From: Deltaproteobacteria bacterium
GTDB taxonomy: Bacteria > Myxococcota_A > Polyangia > JAAYKL01
Reading direction: 5' to 3'
Assembly (NCBI GenBank): GCA_016937015.1
Contig: JAFGWT010000387.1
Span: 1 to 52,362, forward strand
DNA length: 52,362 nucleotides
Part shown: positions 33,927-43,608 of the stretch, one piece after another
How positions within the stretch are numbered: the stretch's first letter is position 1
How the letters are laid out: each line of letters begins with the position of its first letter
Notes under the pieces: generated by a model
Told to the model about the DNA's origin: nothing
The model's database searches: none
What the model saw: only the letters and a program-made list of their open reading frames with translations
Translations under genes and position numbers: made by a program

Positions 33927-36900
33927 ATGAACAGGAATTACAGCTTAATCTCAGCGATGATTGTCAGTGCCTGCCTGTGGTCGGCGTGCTCCCACAAAAG
34001 CAAGGACAGAACGACTGACGAGCCGTGCACACCTGATGCGCAGGAAGCATGTTATGCGTGCGCTGACACCAGCCAGGCCGGATTTCGGCAGTGCAATAGT
34101 GACGGCACAGGTTGGTCCCAGTGCATATGCGCGTCCCGTGCGTCAGATGATTTGGTGGTGATGGATTCTTCGTCCGGAGAGACCACGGATACCGAGTCTT
34201 TGGGAATCACGGATACCGCGTCTGTTGGCACGGATAGCACGTCTTTCAGCACGGATATGCCGACGGATTCAGCCGCCGATACAGCCACCTCTGCGATTCA
34301 CGATACGTTTACAGACGAAGGTGATACGGCCACTGATACGGGTGAGGTGCCGGGGAGTGATTCGGTGTTAACCGATGACACTTCTGACACCGGGTCAGAT
34401 GTCGGTGTGGATACGTCAGACAGCGCCGTGGATACCCATAGTGATAGCGGGTCATCAGTGGATTCCGATACGGGGTCAGATACCGGTTCGGATTCTGTTA
34501 TGGACACGGATACGGATACTGCGTCGGATACAGAGACAGATACAGGGACAGATACAGGGACAGATACAGGGACAGATACAGGAACCGACACCACCGATAC
34601 GGATGATGAATTGCACGATACCCCCGAAAATGCATTGCCCGTGGCGTACGGCGATGATTTGGTTGGCGAGATTGATCCGCTGCGGTCCAAGTTGGATTAC
34701 TTTGTATTTGAGGGCATCGCAGGTGACAGCGTGGTCATTGTCAACGCATCGGAAGATCTCACCACTCCGGCGGACAAGGTGTATGTGTTTTTGGAAGACG
34801 CTTCCAACGATCAGCTGGCGGTGGCCACGTTCAGTAACGGTGTTGACAATCGGCTGATGTTTGAGTTGCCTTTATCCGGAACATACTATGTGCATGTGAA
34901 TATCGCTTCGGGCACTGGTGAATATCACATTCAGCTGACGAAGGGCGCTGTTGATGATGCGACGCTGGCTTTGATCCGACCTGACGGCGGCGAGATGTGG
35001 GAGGCGGGTACAGTTGAGTCGATTGAGTGGACCTCGGGGATTGCCAGTCTTCCGGAGAATGTGAAGATTGAGTACTCCCTGAACGGCGGTATCAGCTTCG
35101 AACAGATAGTTGCCTCAGCCCCCAACACCGGTGCCTACAACTGGGCGATTCCCATGGATACGGTTCATGCACCTTCTGTTCTGATGCGTATCTCCGATGC
35201 GGCAGACGGCGTGCCGTTCGATATGAGCGACAGCGAGTTTGAACTTTTGCCTCTGGGTGATGACGACTACGATGGCAATTCCGGCAACGACACACTGGCG
35301 ACGGCGTCGGAAATAGATCCCGGCAGTGGGGCGGTTGAGGTGACCGCTCTTGTGACATTGGAATCACCGACGGACTATTATTCTTTCGAAGGGGAAACCG
35401 GGTCTTTAGTCACCATAACCAACACATCGGGAGCCAACCTTGTCAATGCCGCCGATAACGTGCGTGTCATGCTGAAGAACAGTACCGGTGTGCTGGTGGG
35501 TGAAGTGGCGAATGTGAACAAGCTCTTTGCTAATGGCGGTGATCAGTCCATCAGTTTCAGACTTATGAGTTCGCAGAGATATCATATCCACGTGCAGATG
35601 AGTGCGGGGGGAATTGGGGCATATCGGTTTGAAGTCAATGCATCGCCTCCGCCCGCTATCGCGCTGACATCACCTTTGGGCGGAGAATTCCTCGAAAAAG
35701 GGTCAATGTACAATATTGCATGGAATACCACTGGCGACATCGCTTCGGTGGCCCTGTATTACACACTGGACGGCAGTACGTTTACTGTGCTGGATACAGG
35801 CATATCGAATGATGCACCGCAGCAGTACACCTGGACGATTCCCACTTCCCTTGCGATGACAGCCAATGCCCGTGTTCGAATTGTTGCGGAGGGAATTCCC
35901 GGCACGACCGATATGAGCGATGCCTTTACGGTGATCGCCGCCGGAGATGATACCTACGAAATGAATGACAGTATCAGCGCTGCGTTCCCCATTAACGATG
36001 GGGACACCGTATCTGCCGGTATCACTTCAGAATCCATAACCGATTTTTATTCATTCGAGGCGGCGGCGAATGAGAGCGTGATTATCTCCAACGTATCTGA
36101 GCCCGGCGTCGGTATGGCTGCTTCAGTGCTGGTGTTTTTAAGGGACAGCAATAACGATGTGATCACCTATACCACCTTCACCGCGGGGGGTGACCAGTCC
36201 ATTGGGTGGATTTTGCCTGATGCCGGTGCATACTATGTTCACGTAAATGTGGCGTCCGGGCCCGGGGATTATGCCTTTGAACTGGCGATGGGGGATATGA
36301 CCGGTGAAGCGTTGACGCTGGTCGAACCCAATGGGAGCAGTGCGTGGACGGTCGGTACGGAAGAAACCATTGAGTGGACACAGACCGGTGTGGACACCGT
36401 TCGCATCGAATATTCAGTGGATGGTGGAGAAACCTTTGCAGTGCTTGATGAAGTGGACGCGAGTACGCTGTCTTATCTGTGGAAAGTGCCCCTTTCAATA
36501 GTACCGGTAACGCAAATGATGATTCGTATTTCCGATGCCGATGACCTTATGCCAAATGATGTGTCGGATGCGGAATTCACGTTGTTCGAATTTCCGGCGG
36601 ATGCACAGGAACCGGACGACAGTACCACCGATGCCACCGAGGTCAATTTCAGCACTGCTGACCGTCTTGAACTCAGTGGCGTGGTGACGGATAGCACCCG
36701 TGATGATTATTACAAATTTTCGGCAACGGCTGATGATGTGGTGATTCTTCACAATCTCGCATCTGACGATGTCCTCAATAATGCGGCGGCTGATGTTGCC
36801 ATTATGGTATCCAACAGCAGCGGCTTTTTGTGTGGGCCGCGCACCATTTTCGCAAACGGTGACCCTCGTGAGTTCAGATGCGTGCTATCCGGTACTGAGC

Positions 36901-37658
36901 CATTTTATATTCATGTGCAGCGTACGGAAACCGGTGGCCCAGGCCAGTATTCCTTAAGTCTCACCAATGGCGATTTTGTGGAAAACACATTGTCTCTCAT
37001 CTCTCCCAACGGTGCAGAGGCATGGACCCTGGGCAGCGCGCATGATATCAGCTGGGTCACCGGCGGCTCTGTCTCTGCCGTTTCATTGTCGTATACAACG
37101 GATGGTGGCATAGGCAGTGAAGAGATTGTTGCGTCCGTTGAAAATACCAATTCGTATCAATGGACGATTCCCTTGAATGCGATTGCGTCATCGACTGCGC
37201 AGGTGATGATTTCGGCAGTGGGAGACAGTACAATTGCCGATATGAGTAACGCTGTTTTCAGTATTGTTTCTCCCGAAGATGATGATATTGAGGGGGATCC
37301 CAATAACACCATTGAAGACGCATATGACATCAGCTACGGTGACGATGTGGAGGCGGTTCTTTCAGTGGCATCTCAAACGGACTATTATCGTTTCGCTGGT
37401 GGAGAAGGCGATACAATTACAATCACCAATTCGTCGGACGCGCTGACGTTGCCGTATCCGGCGAACAGTGTGTATGTCATGCTGAAGGACGTGAACGGTA
37501 TTCTGGTTGGGGACGTTAATACGTACAAGGTGCCGTTTTATTTGAACGGAAACGAATCGATTGATTTCACCCTGCCTCAAACCGCCGATTATATCATTCA
37601 TGTACAGACCATGCAGGGCGGTGGTACGGGTGCATATCGCTTTACCCTTTCCAACTGA
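33927..37658 (+). CDS. Large lipoprotein with alternating PPC-like and Ig-like domains
   Basis: The ATG at 33927 follows AGGGG and gives 1243 residues. A lipoprotein signal ends CLWSAC. A small Cys-rich module (CTPDAQEACYACADTS..CNSDGTGWSQCIC) and a D/S/T stalk (to about 230) come next. Then five bacterial pre-peptidase C-terminal (PPC)-like domains (DDLVGEIDPLRSKLDYFVFEG, TDYYSFEGETGSLVTITN, TDFYSFEAAANESVIISN, RDDYYKFSATADDVVILHN, TDYYRFAGGEGDTITITN) alternate with four Ser/Thr-type Ig-like domains (IRPDGGEMW..EWTS, TSPLGGEF..WNTT, VEPNGSSAWTVG, ISPNGAEAWTLG). No enzyme domain is seen. It is probably a long surface fibre or adhesin; divergent from GH8. Confidence 0.8.
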   Translation: MNRNYSLISAMIVSACLWSACSHKSKDRTTDEPCTPDAQEACYACADTSQAGFRQCNSDGTGWSQCICASRASDDLVVMDSSSGETTDTESLGITDTASVGTDSTSFSTDMPTDSAADTATSAIHDTFTDEGDTATDTGEVPGSDSVLTDDTSDTGSDVGVDTSDSAVDTHSDSGSSVDSDTGSDTGSDSVMDTDTDTASDTETDTGTDTGTDTGTDTGTDTTDTDDELHDTPENALPVAYGDDLVGEIDPLRSKLDYFVFEGIAGDSVVIVNASEDLTTPADKVYVFLEDASNDQLAVATFSNGVDNRLMFELPLSGTYYVHVNIASGTGEYHIQLTKGAVDDATLALIRPDGGEMWEAGTVESIEWTSGIASLPENVKIEYSLNGGISFEQIVASAPNTGAYNWAIPMDTVHAPSVLMRISDAADGVPFDMSDSEFELLPLGDDDYDGNSGNDTLATASEIDPGSGAVEVTALVTLESPTDYYSFEGETGSLVTITNTSGANLVNAADNVRVMLKNSTGVLVGEVANVNKLFANGGDQSISFRLMSSQRYHIHVQMSAGGIGAYRFEVNASPPPAIALTSPLGGEFLEKGSMYNIAWNTTGDIASVALYYTLDGSTFTVLDTGISNDAPQQYTWTIPTSLAMTANARVRIVAEGIPGTTDMSDAFTVIAAGDDTYEMNDSISAAFPINDGDTVSAGITSESITDFYSFEAAANESVIISNVSEPGVGMAASVLVFLRDSNNDVITYTTFTAGGDQSIGWILPDAGAYYVHVNVASGPGDYAFELAMGDMTGEALTLVEPNGSSAWTVGTEETIEWTQTGVDTVRIEYSVDGGETFAVLDEVDASTLSYLWKVPLSIVPVTQMMIRISDADDLMPNDVSDAEFTLFEFPADAQEPDDSTTDATEVNFSTADRLELSGVVTDSTRDDYYKFSATADDVVILHNLASDDVLNNAAADVAIMVSNSSGFLCGPRTIFANGDPREFRCVLSGTEPFYIHVQRTETGGPGQYSLSLTNGDFVENTLSLISPNGAEAWTLGSAHDISWVTGGSVSAVSLSYTTDGGIGSEEIVASVENTNSYQWTIPLNAIASSTAQVMISAVGDSTIADMSNAVFSIVSPEDDDIEGDPNNTIEDAYDISYGDDVEAVLSVASQTDYYRFAGGEGDTITITNSSDALTLPYPANSVYVMLKDVNGILVGDVNTYKVPFYLNGNESIDFTLPQTADYIIHVQTMQGGGTGAYRFTLSN
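34535..34582 (+). repeat. Four perfect tandem copies of a 12-base unit
   Basis: GACAGATACAGG is repeated four times without change inside the stalk of the PPC lipoprotein, encoding (DTGT)n. Such an exact short tandem array in a coding stalk is a likely site of length change while keeping the reading frame. Confidence 0.85.
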
Positions 37659-37713
37659 TTCTCAGCGCACTGGCTGACGGTTATTGCGCTATCAATATAT
37701 GCCATGAATATGT

Positions 37714-40700
37714 TTATTTAAAATCCCGGCTGGGAGTGGTGGCGGATTCCTTTAATCCAGGGCGCCACAGATGCTCGGCAATCAGGTGGGTGACGCCGTC
37801 CTGATACTGCACTTTGCCGGTGACCCCTAAAATAGGCGTGGTTTTGGCAATCAGTTTGTACTTTTCGAATACGTCCTTAAAACAGATGAGATTGACAAAT
37901 CCGGTTTCATCCTCAAGGGTCATGAATACCACTCCGGCCGCGGTGGACGGACGCTGTCTGCAAATCACCATGCCCACGTAGTGAATATGTTTACCTTTGT
38001 ATTTGGAGACGTCCTCCGCTGTGGGAATTTGCTGTTTGGCCAGAAGGTGGCGAAACAGACTAAGTGGATGGCCGGCGGTGCTGTGCCCGGTGATGTCGTA
38101 ATCCCAGCCGATGGTGTCGAAATGGGTGACGTCGTTAAACTCAATATGACGATGGCTGTCTGGCAGAGATATTTCCACATGGGTATTTGACTTGTGGGTA
38201 TGTACGCCCAAACCCTGCCACAGGGCGTTGCGGCGACTGACGCCAAAACAGTCCAGCGCGCCGGACAGGGCCAGTTGTTTTTGCACATTGGATGGCAGGC
38301 CGGTTCGTTTGATGAAATCTTCGATGTCTTTAAACGGGGCTGTTTGACGGGTTTCAAAAATCTTATCAAAGTGCTGCCTGCCGATGCCTTTGACATGACG
38401 AATGCCCATTTGAATGGTGTTTGAAAGAGGGACGGTGCAATACCACATGCTTTTTTTAACATTCACGCGATAAACGGTCACCCCTTTGCGTTTGGCGTCT
38501 TCAACGATGGTTGAGGGCATGTAAAATCCCATGGGCAAAGCGTTGAGCAGTGCGCACGAAAACTCTGCGGGATAGTGGGTGCGCAGGTATGCAGTGGCGT
38601 AACTGATGAGGGCAAAACTGGCCGCATGACTTTCGGGAAAGCCGTACTCCCCAAATCCGCGAATCTGCTCAAAGACCCGTTCGGCAAACTCTTTGGCAAT
38701 TCCCTTTTTTTCCATCCGCGAAATCAGCCGTTCCCGGTGCCGTTCAATGCGTCCGCTTTTTTTCCATGCAGCCATGTCGCGACGCAGCTGATCCGCTTCG
38801 CCAGGGGTATAGTCGGCAGCAATGATGGCGATTTTCATGACCTGTTCCTGAAACAGGGGTATCCCCAGGGTTTTTTTTAGAACGGGTTCAAGCAGCGGAT
38901 GGGGATAGGTGACTTTTTCTTCACCGTTTCGCCTTGCCAGATACGGATGCACCATGCCGCCGGTGATGGGACCCGGGCGTACAATACTGATTTGAATAAC
39001 CAAATCGTAAAATGTTTTGGGTCGAAGCCTGGGCAACATGCTCATCTGGGCGCGGCTTTCTATCTGAAACACACCAATGGTATCTGCTTTTTGAATGAGT
39101 TGGTATGTATCGTCATCGTGAGGAATGGTGGCGAGACTGATGTTGAGATTGCGGGTTTCCTTAAGCAAATCAAAACAGTTGTGCAGGTGGTGCAGGGCGC
39201 CAAGGCCCAGCAGGTCCACTTTAAAAAGGCCGAGGGTTTCCACATCGTCCTTGTCCCACTGAATAACGGTCCGGCCGGGCATGGTGGCGTTTTCCACCGG
39301 CACCAGCGTGTGAATGGGTTCGCTGCCAAGGATGAATCCACCTGGATGAATGGAAAGATGCCTTGGAAAATCCACCAGTTCGTTAGTGAGTCGGTAGAGC
39401 ATCTGATACAGGGGCGCCTCCAGGGGAAAACCGGCGGTGGTCATGGATTCAGGATCCAGAGTGCCATAACGGGAGAGCAGTTTGGACAGCCGTCCCAACG
39501 AGATGTCGTCGATGCCCAGGGTTTTGCCCACATCGCGCACAGCGGAGCGGGGCCGATAGCGGACCACAACGGCCACCATGGCGGCGTGGCTACGGCCGTA
39601 ACGTTCGTAAACGTGTTGAATCACCTCTTCGCGGCGGTTGTGTTCGATGTCCAAATCAATATCCGGCGGTTCGTTGCGTTCCCGGGAGATAAAGCGTTCA
39701 AACAGCAGATTCATTTTAACAGGATCAATGGCCGTGATGCCCAGACAAAAGCAGACAGCGGAGTTGGCGGCGGAGCCCCGTCCCTGGCACAGAATGTTGT
39801 GCTGTTTGCAAAACTCCACGATTTCGTACATGGTCAGAAAATATCCGGGGTAGTCGAGTTCGTTGATCAGTGACAGTTCCTCGTTCAGCTGGGCAATGGT
39901 GTTTTGGGGAATATGGTTGCCATAGCGTTTTTGGGCGCCTTCAAATGTGAGAATGCGCAGCCGTTCAAACGACGAAATCCCCATTTGATTGACTTCGGAC
40001 GGATATCGGTAATTGAGCTGACCAAGATTAAACTGACACTGATCCGCGATGGTGCAGGTGGCCATGACGGCCTCGGGCATGTCGGCAAACAGGGTGACGA
40101 ATGATGCCGTGTTGTGCAGGTGGTATTCGCAGTTGCCTTTCAGTTTTTTGCGCGCCTCGGCCAGAGTGACGCCGTGATGAATGCAGGTGAGTACATCCTG
40201 CAGTGGCTTTCTGGCTCTGGAGTGATAGAGGACTTCGGTGGTGGCCACCATTGGCAGCTGATGAGCCTGCGCCTGTGATTTCTGATGGGTATTGAGTTTC
40301 ACTTCTTCGGCGGTTTTGTGACGCACCGTCATCAGAAAACAGTTGTCGCTAAAATGACTTTTGAGCGTGGTGATAAAGGTATTGGTTTTTTTTTGAGATG
40401 TGTCGTCTTTGTCGCCTGATGCCGTTACAGGCGGTACAAGTGCAATGAGTCCGGCTGCATGGCGGCAGACTGTTCTGAGGGCGACGGCGCAACTGCCTTT
40501 GGGATTTTCAAGTCTGCCTTTGCTGATGATACTGCACAGATTTTGATAGCCCACCGCGTCTTTTACCAGCAGTATCAGCGGGGCGTTGTCCAGCAGCGTG
40601 ATTTGAGAACCAATGATGAGTTTGACACCAAGTGCCTGGGCCCGCACGTGGGCGCGCACAATGCCGTACGCCCCGTCGATGTCGGTAATGGCAATGGCGG

Positions 40701-40812
40701 TCAGCCCCAGCCGATGGGCTTCCTCCACCAGCTCTTCAGGATGACTGGCCCCTTTGAGAAAGGAAAAATTGCTTTTGCACCATAGCGGCACATATGTTTG
40801 CAAACCATACAT
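37714..40812 (-). CDS. dnaE2: Error-prone DNA polymerase III alpha-like subunit (DnaE2/ImuC)
   Basis: The ATG at 40812 gives 1032 residues, the DnaE2 length. The N-terminal PHP domain starts YVPLWCKSNFSFLKGASHPE, with ITDIDGAYGIV. The polymerase core has CQGRGSAANSAVCF and the catalytic Asp cluster PPDIDLDIEHNRREE. Other typical blocks are LSIHPGGFILGSEP, GLFKVDLLGLGALHHL, ARRNGEEKVTYPHP, and near the C-terminus an OB-fold (VGMVICRQRPSTAAGVVFMTLEDE). DnaE2 does translesion synthesis in SOS mutagenesis with ImuA/ImuB in many bacteria; neither is beside it here. A further upstream start is possible, but the conserved N-terminus fits 40812. A perfect 18-bp palindrome covers the start codon. Confidence 0.92.
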   Translation of the reverse strand: MYGLQTYVPLWCKSNFSFLKGASHPEELVEEAHRLGLTAIAITDIDGAYGIVRAHVRAQALGVKLIIGSQITLLDNAPLILLVKDAVGYQNLCSIISKGRLENPKGSCAVALRTVCRHAAGLIALVPPVTASGDKDDTSQKKTNTFITTLKSHFSDNCFLMTVRHKTAEEVKLNTHQKSQAQAHQLPMVATTEVLYHSRARKPLQDVLTCIHHGVTLAEARKKLKGNCEYHLHNTASFVTLFADMPEAVMATCTIADQCQFNLGQLNYRYPSEVNQMGISSFERLRILTFEGAQKRYGNHIPQNTIAQLNEELSLINELDYPGYFLTMYEIVEFCKQHNILCQGRGSAANSAVCFCLGITAIDPVKMNLLFERFISRERNEPPDIDLDIEHNRREEVIQHVYERYGRSHAAMVAVVVRYRPRSAVRDVGKTLGIDDISLGRLSKLLSRYGTLDPESMTTAGFPLEAPLYQMLYRLTNELVDFPRHLSIHPGGFILGSEPIHTLVPVENATMPGRTVIQWDKDDVETLGLFKVDLLGLGALHHLHNCFDLLKETRNLNISLATIPHDDDTYQLIQKADTIGVFQIESRAQMSMLPRLRPKTFYDLVIQISIVRPGPITGGMVHPYLARRNGEEKVTYPHPLLEPVLKKTLGIPLFQEQVMKIAIIAADYTPGEADQLRRDMAAWKKSGRIERHRERLISRMEKKGIAKEFAERVFEQIRGFGEYGFPESHAASFALISYATAYLRTHYPAEFSCALLNALPMGFYMPSTIVEDAKRKGVTVYRVNVKKSMWYCTVPLSNTIQMGIRHVKGIGRQHFDKIFETRQTAPFKDIEDFIKRTGLPSNVQKQLALSGALDCFGVSRRNALWQGLGVHTHKSNTHVEISLPDSHRHIEFNDVTHFDTIGWDYDITGHSTAGHPLSLFRHLLAKQQIPTAEDVSKYKGKHIHYVGMVICRQRPSTAAGVVFMTLEDETGFVNLICFKDVFEKYKLIAKTTPILGVTGKVQYQDGVTHLIAEHLWRPGLKESATTPSRDFK

Positions 40813-40821
40813 ATGTATGGT
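40804..40821. promoter_or_regulatory. Perfect 18-bp palindrome at the dnaE2 start, candidate operator
   Basis: ACCATACATATGTATGGT reads the same on both strands and includes the dnaE2 start codon. It does not match the LexA motifs I know from other phyla. dnaE2 genes are usually SOS-controlled, so a repressor site here is plausible. A weak -35/-10 pair on the minus strand (TTGCAT, 17 bases, ATAATT) lies just upstream. Confidence 0.45.
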
Positions 40822-40923
40822 ATAGCGCCAATTATGGATCGGGAACAGATCTATGCAATGATTTCTTTTCAGATAAAAAGATGGGGCGGCTGATACAGAC
40901 TGGCCGGGCACGGGGGCCCGCCC

Positions 40924-42996
40924 CTACTTTTCGAGGTAGATGATTTCTTTTAGACAGTCCGAACCGCAGCCGTCACCAGAGACGCTGTTGGCGTCGTCGC
41001 ACTCCTCATACTCGGGCTGAACGATAGCGTCACCGCAACGGGGTCCAAGGGTGCAATCACTGCCACATTTTCCATAGCCGCCGACGTTGATACCGTCATC
41101 ACACTCTTCCCCGAACAACCCATTGATCTCGCCATCGCCGCACCATGCTCCGAGGACACATCCCGGCGCACAGCCTGGCAGACCGGTCGTGGAATAGACC
41201 GTCAGATTAACACCGTCATCACATGCTTCCTGAGGGTTTTGCACCGTTCCATCGCCGCAGCGGGGGCCTCTTGTGCAGTCTTTATTACAGGAACCGTAGC
41301 TGCCGTTATTCACACCGTCGTCACAGGTTTCGTTGCTGGCCAGAATGCCATCACCGCAAATAGACTCACAAGTACTCTCAATGGTGGTAAATCCCGACAG
41401 CGTAAGTTTGTAACGGGACGCATAGGTGTGGCGTTCTGCATGAAACAGAACCACTTCGTAAATTTTGCCCTTTGTCAGCCCCAGCGCCTCACCCATTGTA
41501 TCGTCCAGGGTTATCCCCGCAGACTGACTCTCATGAAGTCCGCCAATATCCACCGCCAGATGATTATTGATAAACACCCACACATCGTCATCCCCCAGGA
41601 ACTGGAGTGATTCGCCACCTTTGTACTCAAACCAGTACCGCAGCTCGCTGGTAAAGCCGTAGTTGTGTCCGTCCCGCGCTTCCTCCGATCCGTCAGCCAC
41701 CCAGCCAGCGTTCTCCACCGGGAAGAAGTCGCCATCTTCAAACACGTATGTGCCATCGGCCTGTCGAGTAAGGGGCAACTGGCCAACCGAGGTTATATTT
41801 ATCCCGTCAATGTCATTGTGCCACTGTTTAAACGCCGGTTTCGAAGTCGTCTGAGCCCCATAGGGACAAAGGGTTGGATTGGTGACGCTGTTCGGGTCAT
41901 CGGTATCCGCCACTGCTGTCGATTCGCAGATGCCGGTGTAAACTGGCTTGCCGTCTATGCCCAGGGTGTGTTCCACCAATCCAGGAGTGATGCCATCGCC
42001 ACTGAACAGCTCAAAGTCCGGATGTCTCCTCGCTCCTTCTGCCGGAAGCGCAATGAAATCCCTGTAGATAACAGGCACTTCGAGCACCGCCGGGGGCGGA
42101 TCGACAATCTGCTGGCAGTAAAATCCTGTCTCAATTTTACAGGCGGCACTGCATCCATCGTTATCCTGGCGATTGCCATCATCACATTCCTCTTTGCTCC
42201 CTGGCAGAACGATTCCATCACCGCAGGCGGAGGTGCAGATGCCGCGCGAACACTGCGGCTCGGCCTTACAAAATGGCGTACAACCGTCGCCCACTACCAG
42301 ATTGCCGTCATCACAGGGTTCCTTTCCCTCTTTTTTCCCGTTATTGCAAACCGCTTCAAAACACGTTGTCCCCGGTGTTCCGCAGGCCCAGCCATCTTCC
42401 AGTCGACAGGTTTTCGAACAGCCATCACTGTCGACAGTATTGCCGTCATCGCATTCCTCGTTCCCGGCAATCATGCTGTCGCCACAGGCAGCAGCCACGC
42501 AGTTTTCGCCGGCCAGCGGGCAAATCCACCCTGCCTCCAGCTGACAGGTTGATGAGCAGCCATCCGAATTATCCGTATCGAAATCATCGCAGGTTTCATT
42601 GCCGCTTACCTGCCCGTCGCCACAAACAATTGTGTATGTGCATTTTTCGCCCGGCATTCCGCAAACGTATCCGGATTCCACTGCATCGCACAGCGCTGAA
42701 CAGCCATCCCTGGAGACGCTGTTGCCATCATCACAGACTTCTGTCGATTCAATGACGCCATTGCCGCATCCGGATGTATCAATCTCTGTTCCGGAATCGG
42801 TATCACCGGTGTCCAGGCCGGTGTCCAGGTAATCGGATGTGGCGCTGGAGTCTTTGTCCGAGCCCTGCTGCACAATTAAACTGGTATCCCCCATTACTGT
42901 ATCGTCACCATCTGCATCGCCCTCGTTCACAGCGCACCCGGACATGCAAAGAAGTAAACCAACAGCAACAACTAATTGAAATTTATAAATATACAT
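40924..42996 (-). CDS. Fibro-slime lipoprotein with Myxococcus-type Cys-rich repeats
   Basis: The ATG at 42996 (GAGAGG upstream) gives 690 residues with a lipoprotein signal ending LLLCMSGC. Residues about 75-290 hold Cys-rich repeats of the CGDG..E.CDDGN..GDGCS..C type. A fibro-slime-type domain (about 305-520) follows: VIYRDFIALP, HNDIDGINITSVGQLPLT, FTSELRYWFEYKGGESLQF, GDDDVWVFINNHLAVDIGGLH and LYEV-type FHAERHTYASRYKLTLSG. More Cys-rich repeats end the protein. Fibro-slime domains were defined in secreted and adhesive proteins of cellulose-degrading and myxobacterial species. It is probably an adhesion protein, and it fits the neighbouring polysaccharide-active lipoproteins. Confidence 0.85.
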   Translation of the reverse strand: MYIYKFQLVVAVGLLLCMSGCAVNEGDADGDDTVMGDTSLIVQQGSDKDSSATSDYLDTGLDTGDTDSGTEIDTSGCGNGVIESTEVCDDGNSVSRDGCSALCDAVESGYVCGMPGEKCTYTIVCGDGQVSGNETCDDFDTDNSDGCSSTCQLEAGWICPLAGENCVAAACGDSMIAGNEECDDGNTVDSDGCSKTCRLEDGWACGTPGTTCFEAVCNNGKKEGKEPCDDGNLVVGDGCTPFCKAEPQCSRGICTSACGDGIVLPGSKEECDDGNRQDNDGCSAACKIETGFYCQQIVDPPPAVLEVPVIYRDFIALPAEGARRHPDFELFSGDGITPGLVEHTLGIDGKPVYTGICESTAVADTDDPNSVTNPTLCPYGAQTTSKPAFKQWHNDIDGINITSVGQLPLTRQADGTYVFEDGDFFPVENAGWVADGSEEARDGHNYGFTSELRYWFEYKGGESLQFLGDDDVWVFINNHLAVDIGGLHESQSAGITLDDTMGEALGLTKGKIYEVVLFHAERHTYASRYKLTLSGFTTIESTCESICGDGILASNETCDDGVNNGSYGSCNKDCTRGPRCGDGTVQNPQEACDDGVNLTVYSTTGLPGCAPGCVLGAWCGDGEINGLFGEECDDGINVGGYGKCGSDCTLGPRCGDAIVQPEYEECDDANSVSGDGCGSDCLKEIIYLEK

Positions 42997-43094
42997 ACTG
43001 CACACCTCTCTTCTGCAGACTCAAGTATCATATCTCTATCCAATAAAAAAATCGTTTTCGCATTGTAAGGCACAGCAGGCGAGATGTTTTTCAG

Positions 43095-43545
43095 AATGCG
43101 ACCATCATGTCGTTCTTCATGGCCTTTCACAGAATCCTCGCCTGCGAACTGAACAGATATTACGACCGTGACGGCGCCATGTTTTTCACTCCTCCCAGAA
43201 TGGTTCCGTGTCTGGACAATCCAGTCTGGAGCAGCAATTCTTCTATGCCATGACGAATCCTGTGAAAGATGGTCTGGTGGACAGGATCTCACATTGGAAA
43301 GGTTTTTCGTCGTATCCCCAGCTCGCCCATGGAAAGGACGAAGTCTTCACCTGGGTTGATCGAACCGCGTGCCATCGAGCGCAAAAGAAAAGCCATTGCA
43401 GGCTTTCGTAAAATCGGGGCGTATTGAATACACGCCGCTGCCATCCCTGCGGTGTTTCCGAATTAAAAACGCTGCTATCGGGCAGCATGAATTAGAACGA
43501 AGAATTGATGCGCACCTGGGTGCTTTGACAGATTTCCGATGTTTA
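43095..43545 (+). pseudogene. Decayed REP-associated (Y1/IS200-type) transposase, 3' part
   Basis: Three frames in a row carry pieces of one protein. Frame one (about 43095-43250) has MAFHRILACELNRYYDRDGAMFF. A shift then gives QQFFYAMTNPVKDGLVDRISHWKGFSSYPQ through EVFTWVDRTACHRAQKK (about 43208-43390). A second shift gives EKPLQAFVKSGRIEYTPLPSLRCF. Together they resemble the C-terminal half of TnpA_REP/RAYT-like transposases common in Deltaproteobacteria. The N-terminal catalytic part is missing, so it is inactive. The stop/frameshift points are at about 43250 and about 43400. Confidence 0.7.
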
Positions 43546-43608
43546 ATTATTTCGTTAACTGGTATGATTGGCTTAAATATTTATGGGAACGGGGATTTGA
43601 AATTGAAG

